Source: Empedobacter brevis NBRC 14943 = ATCC 43319 | GTDB taxonomy: Bacteria; Bacteroidota; Bacteroidia; Flavobacteriales; Weeksellaceae | Reading direction: 5' to 3' | Assembly (NCBI RefSeq): GCF_000382425.1 | Contig: NZ_KB908291.1 | Span: 496,001 to 560,000 of the forward strand | DNA: 64,000 nt | Shown here: piece by piece, positions 17,041 to 28,700 of the stretch | Position numbering within the stretch: position 1 is the first letter of the stretch | Layout: each line of letters starts with the position of its first letter | The notes under the pieces: model-generated | Told to the model about the DNA's origin: nothing | What the model saw: only the letters and a program-made list of their open reading frames with translations | Database searches by the model: none | Made by a program: the position numbers and the translations under genes

Positions 17041-17367
17041 TTAATTTGAAACAAATTTTAATCCCACAATTGAACTTATCAACGTAAAAATAAAAAATAC
17101 TCTCCAAAAGTTAGCTGGTTCTTTGAAAACAAATATTCCGATTAATACTGTTCCAACTGCGCCAATTCCTGTCCAAATTGCATATGCTGTTCCCAATGGT
17201 AAAGTTTGTGTCGCCTTAATTAATAACACCATACTTACAACCAGGCAAACAGCGAAAGTTCCATACCACATATACATTTCTGTTCCTGTAGTTTCTTTGG
17301 CTTTTCCTAATGAAGAGGTAAATCCAACTTCGAATAAACCGCCTAAAATCAATAAAATCCAATTCAT
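17041..17367 (-). CDS. SMR-family small multidrug exporter
   Basis: A 108-residue protein with four membrane helices. The essential glutamate of helix 1 is E13 in LLILGGLFEVGF, and GTAYAIWTGIGAVGTVLIG is the helix-3 signature of the SugE/EmrE family. It exchanges protons for cationic drugs or, in the SugE/Gdx branch, guanidinium; the sequence alone does not settle which. It follows the Crp-like regulator by 73 bases on the same strand, which suggests that regulator controls it. Confidence 0.88.
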   Translation of the reverse strand: MNWILLILGGLFEVGFTSSLGKAKETTGTEMYMWYGTFAVCLVVSMVLLIKATQTLPLGTAYAIWTGIGAVGTVLIGIFVFKEPANFWRVFFIFTLISSIVGLKFVSN

Positions 17368-17440
17368 TTTTGTTATATTTTTTACAAAGATGAAGTAGAA
17401 AAAAAAACTATTTTTTTACAAATGTTAAAAAATTATTCAT

Positions 17441-18016
17441 TTATATTTCGGCGCGAATTCTACTCAATGTAACTTGAGAAATTCCTAAATAAGAAGCGAT
17501 GTAACTTAATTGTACCCGGTTAATCAAACCAGGGTCTTCATTCAACAATTTCTTATACCTGTCAATAGCGGTTCCCAATTGTCTCGAAATAAAACGCTCT
17601 TCTGTTTTTATCAGTTCGATTTCAGCTAATTTCCTTCCCCAGTTTGCAATTTCTAAATTAGTTGAATATAATTCATGTAAATCAGACATTTTAATCTCAT
17701 ACAATTCACAATCCTCCATCAGTTCAATTGTTTCATAACCTGTTTTATTTTCAACGTAACTTCTCATCGATACAATCAAATCACCTTCTTTTCCAAACCA
17801 AAACGTAATTTCTTTTCCGTCATCAACTGTATAGGCTCGAACCATTCCTTTCTTGATAAAATAAATCTTCTTCTCGACTTTATCTGTACTCAGAACAGCA
17901 GTACCTTTTACTAACTCAATTAATTCTATTTTATCAATCATTTGCTGCATAGAAGAAAAAGAAAGGAAGGAAATTTGGTTTAAAATCTGCTTTATTTCCA
18001 TATGTAAACTTGTCAA
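17441..18016 (-). CDS. Crp/Fnr-family transcription regulator
   Basis: A 191-residue Crp-like protein. The N-terminal cyclic-nucleotide-binding-type beta-barrel includes KKIYFIKKGMVRAYTV and FWFGKEGDLI. The C-terminal helix-turn-helix is short and reads LSYIASYLGISQVTLSRIRAEI. The phosphate-binding cassette of true cAMP receptors is not conserved, so the ligand is unknown. It is upstream of the SMR exporter gene; such pairs are common in Flavobacteriia. An alternative ATG lies five codons in, at 18001. Confidence 0.88.
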   Translation of the reverse strand: MTSLHMEIKQILNQISFLSFSSMQQMIDKIELIELVKGTAVLSTDKVEKKIYFIKKGMVRAYTVDDGKEITFWFGKEGDLIVSMRSYVENKTGYETIELMEDCELYEIKMSDLHELYSTNLEIANWGRKLAEIELIKTEERFISRQLGTAIDRYKKLLNEDPGLINRVQLSYIASYLGISQVTLSRIRAEI

Positions 18017-18023
18017 GTAAAAA

Positions 18024-18060
18024 TAAACAAAAAACTCAATCTAAAAATTCAGATTGAGTT
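18024..18060 (-). terminator. terminator after cysH
   Basis: 10-bp perfect arms AACTCAATCT/AGATTGAGTT (18033-18042 and 18051-18060), followed in the minus direction by a T-run. It lies 26 bases past the cysH stop and separates it from the Crp-like gene. Confidence 0.78.
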
Positions 18061-18086
18061 CTTGAAATTAAATTAACACATGAAAC

Positions 18087-18791
18087 CTACTTTGTGTGCA
18101 GGCCACATTCTTTTTTACTATTGTCTTCCCACCACCAACGTCCGGCACGGAAATCTTCTCCTTCTCTTATAGCACGTGTACAAGGTGCACAACCAATGCT
18201 TATAAAACCTTGCTCATGTAATGAATTGTACGGAACACCATTTTCTTTTAAATAATTAAAACAATCTTCTGTTGTAAAATCAATTAATGGATTGAATTTA
18301 AATAATTGCCTTTCTTCATCAAATTCTATTTCATGCATATCATGACGATTATTCGATTGCTCAGCACGCAAACCTGTAATCCAAACAGAAGCTTCTTTTA
18401 AAGCTCGATTAAGGGGAATAACTTTTCTGATATAACAACATTGTTTTCTCAATTCTACAGAATCATAAAAAGGATTAATCCCATTTTCAGCTACAAAAGA
18501 TTCTAACTCTTCTGTTGGCGGATAATAAGGTTTTATCTTCGATTGGTACTTCAATTCTGTTTTGTTCCAAGTATTATACGTTTCTTGAAAAACACGTCCT
18601 GTGTCTAAAGTAAAAACTTCAATATTTTTCAATTTTTGACTTAAAATAGCATGAGAAATAACTTGATCTTCAAATCCAAAACTCGTTGAAAAAACAAGTT
18701 TAACCTGAACATAATTATTCAAGAATTTTAATTTTTCTTCTAAACTCGGTTGCTCTAAAACTTGATCTAATATATGTTTAAGATGATTCAT
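18087..18791 (-). CDS. cysH: adenylylsulfate (APS) reductase type CysH
   Basis: A 234-residue PAPS/APS reductase. The nucleotide-binding segment is STSFGFEDQVISH and the C-terminal active-site cysteine is in KKECGLHTK. It also has KQCCYIRKVIPL and GCAPCTR, the CC...CxxC set that binds a [4Fe-4S] cluster, which marks the APS-using branch and not the E. coli PAPS type. It reduces activated sulfate to sulfite. The frame is open to a TTG at 18806; the ATG at 18791 is the better start. No other sulfate-assimilation gene is adjacent. Confidence 0.9.
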   Translation of the reverse strand: MNHLKHILDQVLEQPSLEEKLKFLNNYVQVKLVFSTSFGFEDQVISHAILSQKLKNIEVFTLDTGRVFQETYNTWNKTELKYQSKIKPYYPPTEELESFVAENGINPFYDSVELRKQCCYIRKVIPLNRALKEASVWITGLRAEQSNNRHDMHEIEFDEERQLFKFNPLIDFTTEDCFNYLKENGVPYNSLHEQGFISIGCAPCTRAIREGEDFRAGRWWWEDNSKKECGLHTK

Positions 18792-19163
18792 TTTTATAAT
18801 ACACAATCCCTATAGTTGTTATAGAGAATTAATTCTAGCAAATGTATTCATTCTTAAATTCACAACAAAACTATTCTCCACTTATTTGTCTTGCTATTTA
18901 CGTATTAATTCAATATATTATTTTAGAAAAAATTATGAATCGTCTAACTATTTTCGAAACAAAATTATCACATTCATAATATTGATTGAAAATCGAGTAA
19001 AATATGTTCAAATAAAGACATTCTTATCAGTTTATTTATCAAAAATACTCAAAAAACAATATCAATATTGCATAAATAAAAAATAGATAGACAGGTTATT
19101 AAATTGTATCTAATAGTGCCCGAGAAAAAATTATCATATTCATAAAACAAAAAAAGTCAAACC
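18792..19163. other. intergenic region upstream of cysH
   Basis: This 372-base gap is very AT-rich. It carries the cysH promoter at 18839-18869 and, in its leader, two palindromes: CTATA/TATAG with a five-base centre (18810-18824) and AGAATTAATTCT (18825-18836). The right end holds the terminator of the next gene. A plus-strand open frame of 66 codons is present but low-complexity and without a promoter; I do not believe it. Confidence 0.5.
18839..18869 (-). promoter_or_regulatory. promoter of cysH
   Basis: The minus strand has TTTG (18866-18869), 19 bases, then TACATTTG (18839-18846), an exact match in both boxes and spacing. Two palindromes directly downstream (18810-18836) are candidate regulator sites for sulfur control. 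Confidence 0.72.
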
Positions 19164-19182
19164 TTATATAGCTTGACTTTTT
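19151..19182 (-). terminator. terminator overlapping the end of the 19164 gene
   Basis: 10-bp arms AAAAAGTCAA/TTGACTTTTT (19151-19160 and 19173-19182). The last codons and stop of the membrane-protein gene lie in the loop and right arm. It is followed by a T-run on the minus strand. Confidence 0.72.
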
Positions 19183-19607
19183 AATCTATTTTGTTTGAAA
19201 TGATGAATAATCATAAAAATTGGTGAAAGTAACCAAATCCAATATCCAAAAAGAGGTAGATTATATTCATGGACTCCTAAAATATTCAATCTTGTTAGAT
19301 GATTTAGTCCATACAAAGACATTAAAATTGCAGTTAATATACTGAAATAAAAACTTATTTTTTTTCGGTAAAAAATCCAAGCAAATAGCAATGTGAAATT
19401 TCCCAACCAACAAAAGAAATCTAAATATGGAAATGTCATCCAACCCACATATGCATATACATAACCATAAAGTTCAAAAATTTTATAATTATCCCCTTCT
19501 ACTATATGTACAGGCAATAGTAAACTCATCAAAAAAGCTAGAATACTTAGGCATAAAAACAACTTATTTTTCAAATTTAGCTTCAATTTGTTCAATTTGT
19601 TTCTCAA
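19164..19607 (-). CDS. unknown four-helix membrane protein
   Basis: A protein of up to 147 residues with four predicted membrane helices (about 16-37, 54-80, 85-104 and 118-138). No family was recognised. The first possible codon is a TTG at 19607, overlapping the upstream gene by 44 bases; further in-frame TTG codons occur down to about 19574 and there is no ATG before residue 27, so the true start is unclear. It is probably translated by coupling to the gene upstream. It ends in a hairpin terminator. Confidence 0.6.
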   Translation of the reverse strand: MRNKLNKLKLNLKNKLFLCLSILAFLMSLLLPVHIVEGDNYKIFELYGYVYAYVGWMTFPYLDFFCWLGNFTLLFAWIFYRKKISFYFSILTAILMSLYGLNHLTRLNILGVHEYNLPLFGYWIWLLSPIFMIIHHFKQNRLKSQAI

Positions 19608-19818
19608 GCTTTTTATTCTCTTTTTTCAATTTGTTCTCAGGACTAAACATCGCATAAACCAACAACCCCACTCCAATTCCGACAACAGCTCCAACCTTTT
19701 CGTTTTTATTAATCGCTTTTGAAATCGCAATTCCCGCAGCGGCACCTGTTGTAACAATAGAAACTGTATTTTCAAATCCTTTTGATTTTGTATCTAAAAC
19801 TTCCAATAAATTATTCAT
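19564..19818 (-). CDS. small glycine-zipper protein with coiled-coil tail
   Basis: An 84-residue protein. The middle (about 22-60) is rich in small residues, TTGAAAGIAISKAI and GAVVGIGVGLLVYAMF, as in glycine-zipper or YtxH-like membrane proteins. The C-terminus is a charged coiled coil (KLKKENKKLEKQIEQIEAKFEK in two pieces). The frame opens at a TTG at 19848, but the ATG at 19818 is preferred. It overlaps the next gene, so the two are likely one operon. No function is claimed. Confidence 0.6.
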   Translation of the reverse strand: MNNLLEVLDTKSKGFENTVSIVTTGAAAGIAISKAINKNEKVGAVVGIGVGLLVYAMFSPENKLKKENKKLEKQIEQIEAKFEK

Positions 19819-19890
19819 AGTTGATTCTTTTTTCAATAAACCTTGCAATAAATATTCCTAAATATAAATCAATCCTATTTATTTTAAAAA

Positions 19891-19921
19891 TTGTTCGAAT
19901 AAATTCAAGTCTTTATCTTTG
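19891..19921 (+). promoter_or_regulatory. promoter likely serving ligA
   Basis: TTG (19891-19893), 20 bases, then TATCTTTG (19914-19921), an exact -7 match. It would give a leader of about 120 bases before the ligA ATG at 20049. A 14-bp palindrome AACTAAATTTAGTT (19955-19968) lies inside that leader. Confidence 0.5.
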
Positions 19922-20045
19922 CTCATTACTATTCTTATAGTATCAACATGGTCAAACTAAATTTAGTTCAGTTTTTCATCTTTGATTTGATGAGGTGTTG
20001 AAACAAATTTAATTATGACCTGCCGTCTTTTTTATAAGATTTTAA

Positions 20046-22042
<1,997 letters not shown>

Positions 22043-22043
<1 letters not shown>

Positions 22044-22600
22044 TGGAATCAGGATTAATTGCTGTCGTCATATTCGGAATCGTTTTAATTATTTTGGTTC
22101 CGTTTATTTATTATGGATTGAGAATGGCCGGCTATCATAAAGCTGCCATGATTATTTCTGCTGCTATCTTTTTTATCGTTCTTATTCCCATGGTCAAATA
22201 TGGGTATAGAAGTCAAATGTATTCGAGCGAAGATTTAAAAACAGATTTACACCAGGCAGGAATTGGTTACAAAGGACCAATAAAAATGGTTTCGACTGAA
22301 ATTTCGGGTATTAAACATTTAAAACAAGAAACAGTTTTGATAATGGATACTGTAGATATCAATAAAATTATCAAACGAATAGAATCAGATTCGCGTTTCG
22401 AGGTTTCTCCAAAATTGTTGAATCTAAAAGATGAGCTAGGAGCAAATGCTAGAAATAAAATGAATAGAAATTATCGTTTCAAAACTAATTTTATTCTCGA
22501 AACCTATGGAATGATTGATAATTATACCGTTCATTACTCGGAATTAAAATTCAGAAAAGACAATGATACCGTTTTCTTTAAAAAAGAAGAAATTTATTAA
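22043..22600 (+). CDS. unknown protein with two N-terminal membrane helices
   Basis: A 185-residue protein, not recognised. Two hydrophobic helices lie at about 5-27 and 34-52. The rest is soluble and charged, with a repeated-looking ISGIKHLKQE region and no visible catalytic motif. It is fused by a one-base overlap to the ligA stop codon and ended by a strong terminator, so it forms an operon with ligA. No link to DNA ligation is implied by the sequence. Confidence 0.75.
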
Positions 22601-22638
22601 AACAAAAAAATCCGTCAAAATTGGCGGATTTTTTTGTT
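22601..22638. terminator. bidirectional terminator
   Basis: 14-bp perfect arms AACAAAAAAATCCG/CGGATTTTTTTGTT (22601-22614 and 22625-22638) between convergent genes. The A and T runs on both sides suit termination in both directions. Confidence 0.85.
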
Positions 22639-22649
22639 CTTAAATTAGC

Positions 22650-23615
22650 TTATTTTAAGACTTCGGAATTCGCAATATTGGTAGGATTAGCTGCAATAAA
22701 ATTGATCGCATTTTCAAAAGCTTTTGAAAAATACAATTCGTAACTATTTTCTTCCACATACCCCAGATGAGGTGTACAAATGACATTCGGGTTTTTTAGA
22801 AATTCATTCGTCTGATCATAAATAGGCTCGATTTCATAAACATCTAAAGCAGCATAAGTCGGTGTATTTTGACTTAAAGCTTTACTTAAAGCATTTTCTT
22901 CAATCAATTCAGCACGAGAAGTATTCACAATAACCGCCTCTCGTTTCATTAACTTTAAATCTTCAAATTTCACACTTCCTTTTGTTTGTTCATTCAATCG
23001 AATATGAAGTGAAATAACATCACTTATTGAGAAAAATTCTTCACGGGAATTAGCTGCTTGATAACCATCTTCCTTTGCTTTTTGACGGGAATTTTCACTT
23101 CCCCAAACCAGAACCTCCGCTCCAAACACCTTTGCGTATTGTGCAATCTTCTGCCCTATTTTTCCATACCCCCAAATCCCAATTGTTTTTCCATGAATAG
23201 CAGAACCAATATTTGTTTGCCATTCTCCTTTTTTCATCGCTTCTATCGCTTGCGGAATCTTGCGCGTTGCATTCATAATCAATGCCCAAGTCAATTCAGC
23301 AGGTGCAATTGGAGAACCGATTCCTTCTGCTACGGCAACACCATACTTTGTACAAGCAGCTAAATCTAAATGATTGGAAATTTTTCCTGTTTGACTAATT
23401 AATTTCAAATTAGGTAAAAGAGACAATAACTCATCATCAATTTTGGTGCGTTCTCTGATTAGTACTAAAATTTCGGTATCTTGTATTTCTTTTGCCAAAT
23501 CTTTCGGATTTTGATAGGTTTTATCTAATATTTTAACATTGAAATCTTTCAATAATTCAAAACAATTCAATTGAGGTACAGCATGCTGATAATCGTCTAA
23601 AATTGCGATATTCAT
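22650..23615 (-). CDS. D-2-hydroxyacid dehydrogenase family protein
   Basis: A 321-residue dehydrogenase. The NAD-binding loop is GKTIGIWGYGKIGQKIAQYA. The catalytic Arg lies in SVKFEDLKLMKREAVIVNTSRAELI (Arg within NTSRAE), and the catalytic His is in CTPHLGYVEENSYELY. This variant, with GYVEENSYEL after the His, is a known subgroup of D-isomer-specific 2-hydroxyacid dehydrogenases. The substrate cannot be told. It stands alone on the minus strand, head to the small secreted protein gene. Confidence 0.88.
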   Translation of the reverse strand: MNIAILDDYQHAVPQLNCFELLKDFNVKILDKTYQNPKDLAKEIQDTEILVLIRERTKIDDELLSLLPNLKLISQTGKISNHLDLAACTKYGVAVAEGIGSPIAPAELTWALIMNATRKIPQAIEAMKKGEWQTNIGSAIHGKTIGIWGYGKIGQKIAQYAKVFGAEVLVWGSENSRQKAKEDGYQAANSREEFFSISDVISLHIRLNEQTKGSVKFEDLKLMKREAVIVNTSRAELIEENALSKALSQNTPTYAALDVYEIEPIYDQTNEFLKNPNVICTPHLGYVEENSYELYFSKAFENAINFIAANPTNIANSEVLK

Positions 23616-23650
23616 GATTTTTATTTTTACTAAATGTACCTCTTTTTGAT

Positions 23651-24172
23651 TTAATTTTCAGTGTTTTTCTCAGCTTTAATTAATGCTTCAAAATCATCTA
23701 TCACTCCCTTGCTTTCTTCATTCAAATTCATCGATTTACCAACAAAATGTATCAATTGCTTCTTCTCAAAATAATAGCGCTTCTCTTTTATTTTTGATTT
23801 TTTATGATCAAATTCTCCCCAATACAGCGGTACGTTATATGTTATATTCCTCTCAAAAACGAAAGATAATGTACTATTCAACACGTAATATTCAGCCAAA
23901 AACTTACCAGATTCTCCAAACTTTTGCACCACAACTTTTTCTAATTTTTCATTTAAATAATAGTAATTGACATACCCGCCTTCTGCAGAATCATCTGTTT
24001 CAATCGTTTTAATTTTAGTCCATTTATCAATGGAATTGATTCGTTCAAAATTCGTTTTTATTGGGTTAATTTTATTTTTAATCTCTTCCGTTATAATTCT
24101 TTCATTTTTCTGTGCAAAAGAAATCATTGGAGCAAGCATAATCAGCATAAATAGGAACAATATTTTTTTCAT
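23651..24172 (-). CDS. unknown secreted protein
   Basis: A 173-residue protein with a clear Sec signal peptide, KKILFLFMLIMLAPMISFAQ, and likely cleavage after FAQ. The mature part is rich in Tyr, Lys and Glu (GGYVNYYYLNEKLEKVVV) with no recognised domain. The hydrophobic start and the FAQ end are typical of Flavobacteriia periplasmic proteins. It is upstream of the dehydrogenase on the same strand by 35 bases. Confidence 0.75.
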   Translation of the reverse strand: MKKILFLFMLIMLAPMISFAQKNERIITEEIKNKINPIKTNFERINSIDKWTKIKTIETDDSAEGGYVNYYYLNEKLEKVVVQKFGESGKFLAEYYVLNSTLSFVFERNITYNVPLYWGEFDHKKSKIKEKRYYFEKKQLIHFVGKSMNLNEESKGVIDDFEALIKAEKNTEN

Positions 24173-24218
24173 TTAAATCAATATTTCATGTAAAACCGCT
24201 ATCATAAAAGAAGGATAA

Positions 24219-24437
24219 TTATTTTTTATATATTTTTATAAATCCTTTTACTAAACTAAATATACCCACTGAAAAACCTACAATAAGTAAAAATATTCCT
24301 GTAAGTAAGAAATATATTCCATTATCATTTTTATAGTAGTCTAAATTGTATCCATATCCAAATGAAAATATTCCTAAAATAAAAAAACATAGTGAACAGA
24401 TGAAAAGTTTTGTATAGCGATTTTGTTTGAGCATCAT
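24219..24437 (-). CDS. small membrane protein of unknown function
   Basis: A 72-residue protein with two membrane helices (about 10-27 and 40-63) and a short basic tail. It was not recognised. It is divergent to the VOC gene. Its lack of a signal motif and its single-copy context give no clue to function. Confidence 0.55.
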   Translation of the reverse strand: MMLKQNRYTKLFICSLCFFILGIFSFGYGYNLDYYKNDNGIYFLLTGIFLLIVGFSVGIFSLVKGFIKIYKK

Positions 24438-24492
24438 TAAATATTTTCAATAAAATTCAATAAAATATAGTAATTTACAATCAATAAGAATA

Positions 24493-24879
24493 GTGAATTT
24501 TATGCAATTTAGAAGTGCACGTCATACAAATCGAATAAAAGAAATCGAAACTTTTTATACGAAGATTTTGAACTTAGACATTCTTGGCGATTTTAAAAAT
24601 CATAATGGTTACGGTGGTCTTTTCATTGGAAAAGCAAATACCGATTGGCATTTAGAATTTACCACCTCATCAGATGACGTCAACCATCAATTTGATGAGG
24701 ATGATTGTCTTGTATTCTATCCTGAAACACAAGAAGAATATGAGGCCGTTATAAAAAATCTAGAATTTTACCGGATTGAACCAATACAAGCTAAAAATCC
24801 GTATTGGAATATAAACGGAATTTCTTTTCTTGATCCTGATGGTTTTGTTGTAATTGTTTCATCTTTGAGAATAAAATAA
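24493..24879 (+). CDS. VOC (glyoxalase/bleomycin-resistance) superfamily protein
   Basis: A 128-residue single VOC domain. It opens with RHTNRIKEIETFYTKIL and closes with ISFLDPDGFVVIVSS, the usual two-half pattern. WHLEFTTSSDDVN carries a likely metal-ligand histidine and glutamate. Such proteins may be glyoxalase-like enzymes or thiol-drug-binding proteins; the sequence does not say which. One base after its stop a lipoprotein gene starts. Confidence 0.85.
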   Translation: MNFMQFRSARHTNRIKEIETFYTKILNLDILGDFKNHNGYGGLFIGKANTDWHLEFTTSSDDVNHQFDEDDCLVFYPETQEEYEAVIKNLEFYRIEPIQAKNPYWNINGISFLDPDGFVVIVSSLRIK

Positions 24880-24880
24880 G

Positions 24881-25687
24881 TTGAGAAATTACACCTGTCT
24901 TTTCCTCCTATTTCTGATTTTTAACTGCAAAAAAGTAGAACCTGATTCTACTGAGAAAATAGAAAACTCTGTGCTTAACACACTGTCCGAAGAAGCAACA
25001 GAAAACCATATCAATCAAAAAGAAACTTTAATCTTGAATCGGTTTTCAGTTCCAAATAATTATCATAGAATGCATTATACCGAATCAGATTTTGGCTATT
25101 TTCTCCAACATTTAAAATTGAAATATTACGGAACTCTCGTCAGCTACTACAATGGAAAACAAAAACCTGTAAATAACATTTATAATGCTGTAATAGACTT
25201 GCCCATTGGAAATAAAGATTTGCCCATGCGATTAAGAGCAGATTATCTCTACCAGCACAAACGTTATGATAAAATTTCGTTCCATTTTTTATCTGATGGT
25301 AAACCGCGTTCTTTTACAGCTTTTGCAAAAGGTGACTTCTCTCAAGAAAACTATTGGAAGTATTTGGAATATGTTTTTAGTTCTGCCAACACGGCTTCTT
25401 TAAAAAATCAATTAAGGAGTATTGACTATCACACTATCAAAATTGGAGATATTCTTCTTCAACAAGGTAATCCTTATGGACATGCAGTAATGGTTGTTGA
25501 TTTAGCAGAAAATGAAAAAGGTGAAAAAATAGTTCTTCTTGCACAAAGCTATATGCCTGCACAAGAAATCCAGATTTTAAATAATCCAACAGATCAGAAA
25601 CTAAATCCTTGGTATAAAGTAGAACAAGGAAAAATAAAAACACCGGAATGGTTATTTACAAGTGAGGAGTGGAAAACCTGGGATTAA
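24881..25687 (+). CDS. DUF4846 lipoprotein
   Basis: A 268-residue protein. A TTG start precedes a lipoprotein signal (YTCLFLLFLIFNC with lipid-modified Cys about residue 16). The body matches DUF4846: DLPMRLRADYLYQ, GDILLQQGNPYGHAVMVVDLAENEKG and LLAQSYMPAQEIQI. The GHAVMV stretch with its His resembles cysteine-peptidase-like folds but no catalytic triad can be named. Function is unknown; the protein is widespread in Bacteroidota. It lies one base after the VOC stop. Confidence 0.8.
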   Translation: MRNYTCLFLLFLIFNCKKVEPDSTEKIENSVLNTLSEEATENHINQKETLILNRFSVPNNYHRMHYTESDFGYFLQHLKLKYYGTLVSYYNGKQKPVNNIYNAVIDLPIGNKDLPMRLRADYLYQHKRYDKISFHFLSDGKPRSFTAFAKGDFSQENYWKYLEYVFSSANTASLKNQLRSIDYHTIKIGDILLQQGNPYGHAVMVVDLAENEKGEKIVLLAQSYMPAQEIQILNNPTDQKLNPWYKVEQGKIKTPEWLFTSEEWKTWD

Positions 25688-25715
25688 GGTTCTTTATTAA
25701 ATGAAGAATATGCCT

Positions 25716-25723
25716 TAATTTTG
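25716..25723 (+). promoter_or_regulatory. -7 box of the nuclease-helicase gene
   Basis: TAATTTTG, an exact TAnnTTTG match, lies 16 bases before the ATG at 25739. The -33 element is weak. The leader would be under 15 bases. Confidence 0.5.
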
Positions 25724-25738
25724 TAAAAACTAATCGCC

Positions 25739-28700
25739 ATGAACCGAGAAGAAACCGGAAATCAACTGTTAAACGAAATTTTACAAATTCAACTTGCGAA
25801 TAAACCAATCAATTCTAAATATTTAGATTTAAAACGTTTGGTTGAGAATATTGCTTTTGAATTGACAAAAAATGAAGCTTTACAGTTTTCTAACTTTTTC
25901 TCGAAACTCTCTTTCATTTGTAATCAATACCAGGTTTCAACTAAAATTCATTCGTTTCGTAAAACTGCACAGCGAATTTTAAGCGAAAAGTACGCACCTT
26001 CGGATCACGAATTTTTTACCCATTACAAATATGTTGCAAAATTCATTTCTTCGATTTATGAAGTCATGATTCCGGCAGAAATCATTTATTACTTTCCTGA
26101 AAAAGAATTCTATACCAACAAAATTCTTACACGAAACAGAATCAAAAAACTACGTGTCCAAATTATTGAAATTAAGCGCGATTGTTTAATCTGTGATCAC
26201 GAAGAAAACGAGACAGATGAGTATATTACGGTTCAAATTGATGAAGATGGAGTTAATGAGAATTTTACTTCAGTTGAAGATTTTTGGATTGGTGCACAAT
26301 TAAATTTGGTCAATTCGACCATTGATGAGGAAGGAATTTATCATCCACGCTTTATTATTCTTGAACCCGATTATCTGGTTGATATTTCTGCGATTGCGGA
26401 ATGTTTTCAAGATTATGGAACTTCTGAATTACATTATGTGCAAAAAAAGTTTGAAGAAGCACCAAACAGCAAACACATTCGTTTAGGAAATTTTGCCAAT
26501 GCTGTTGTTGACCATTTTTCTACTGAAAATATTGAAAACACGGATTTTAATGAAATCTTCAAAAATGATTTCAAAAATTATCCTTTAGAATATACCGCTT
26601 GTAAAGATTTGACAAATCCGCAAGATTTGAAAGATTATTACCAGGAAGCAAAAGGTCATTTTGATCGAATTCAAAAAGTGCTGACCAAAGATTTTCCAAC
26701 TTATGATATTTCTTTGGATCGAGCTTTATTAGAACCGTCTTTTTTATGTGAACAATATGGTATTCAAGGGCGTCTTGATTTATTGGATATCAATCCTGAA
26801 GGTAAAAATAAAATCATTGAACTAAAATCCGGTGGAGCTCCTTTTCCTGATGACGGAAAAAGTGTCAAACCAAATCATGCCACACAGTTATTTTTATATT
26901 ATCAAATTATTGGTGTTTTGTATGATTTAGAATTTAAAGATGTCACTAAAAATACAGAAGGGTTTATTTTCTATTCAAAAGTTTACCAAGGAAATTTACG
27001 TTTTGATCTTCCTTCATTGGCTCGAGTTCAACGAATTTTTGATTTACGAAACCGAATTATCATCAACGAAAATCGTCTAGCAAATCATTCGTTAACAGAA
27101 ATAGAATCGATTCTCTATTCAATTAAACCTGCAAATTTCATCAAGCGAAAAGTTAATCCTCGTTTCAAAGAAATCTTGGAAGAGCAATTGGATAAATTTA
27201 TCTATCCGATAAAAAACAGTTCCCCCTTAGAAAAAGCATACTTTTATTCATTTACAAACTTTATTGCGAAAGAGCAATATATGGCGAAACTTGGTTTGGG
27301 ACAATCAACTTCTAACAATGGTTTGGCAAGTTTGTGGCTGAATACTTTCGAAGAAAAAAACAATAATTTTGAAATTATTTATGATTTGGAAATTGTTGAC
27401 AATAAAATCTCTGAACAACAACGTGAAATCAAATTAAAAAGAACCAACCCTGCTAACGATTTTATTTCGATTCGGGAAGGAGACATTTGTATTTTATATC
27501 CTAGAAACAATTTTAAAGATTCGGTTTTAACGAACCAGGTTTTTAAGTGTACCATCAAAAGTATTTCGAGAGAATTTATCGTTTTACGTTTTCGTTACCA
27601 ACAACCCAACACTCGTTTTTTTGATTCGTTTGATCAATCAGGAAAATGGGCTTTAGAACGGGATTTCATGGATTCTTCTTTTGTGTCCATGTACCGGAAT
27701 CTGTATGGATTCATTCATTCATCAAAAATGAAAAAAGAATTGATTTTGACACAATCACTTCCCAAAAATCAGATGGATTATGCCTATTTCAATCCAAACC
27801 TCTCCGATGAACAAAATCGCATTTTGAAAAAAGCACTTTCTACGAAAGACTATTTTTTATTGAACGGACCTCCTGGAACGGGAAAAACATCTATCATTAT
27901 CAAAGAATTGGTGAAAGAAATGTATGAAAAGCAAGACTGTAATATTTTGCTTTTAGCATATACGAATCGTGCAGTTGATGAATTATGCGAATCGATCAAT
28001 TCAGCTATTTCCGATCAAATTGAACAAAAATTCATCCGAATTGGAAATGAATTATCCACTTCACCGGAATTTCATCAAAATTTATTGAACAAGATAATTG
28101 AGCAAAGTGATGCTGATTTAGAACAAAAAGGGCAAAAGTTTTCAAGAAAAACCATTCAAGATATTATTCGAAAACAACGAATTTTTGTTTCCACCGTTGC
28201 TTCAATTTCAAGTAAAAACGATATTCTTAAATTAAAGAAATTTGACACAATTATTATCGATGAAGCTTCTCAGATTTTAGAACCTCAAATTGTTGGAATT
28301 TTACCAAAAGCCGAACGTTTTATTATGATAGGTGATCACAAACAATTACCTGCTATTGTTTTACAAAATCCTGAATTAGCCAAAACAAATAATGAGTTAT
28401 TGGAAAATATTGGTTTGATCAACCGTAAAAATTCAATTTTTGAACGATTGTATCAGTTTTGTGAACAAAACCAACTTGATTATTCATTTGATCAATTGAC
28501 TTATCAAGGAAGAATGCATGCTGAAATTGCTGATTTTCCGAACAATTATTTTTATGACGGAAAATTAAATGTTGCGTATGATATTCCGAATTTGAACAAA
28601 GAAATCAAACAAAGTTTAAATCGTCAACGCGCTGATTTAGATTTTGAAAATTGTGATGAATCCAATCATTTACAACATTTTATTGCCAATCACCGTTTTG

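Noticed and set aside
18886-19086. Plus-strand 66-codon frame in the cysH upstream gap
   Set aside because: Low-complexity Lys/Ile/Asn-rich, no promoter, antisense to the cysH control region.
19955-19968. AACTAAATTTAGTT palindrome before ligA with half-sites like the paa operator
   Set aside because: The centre is two bases and not six, so a protein fitting the paa sites would not fit here; such AT palindromes arise by chance in this genome.
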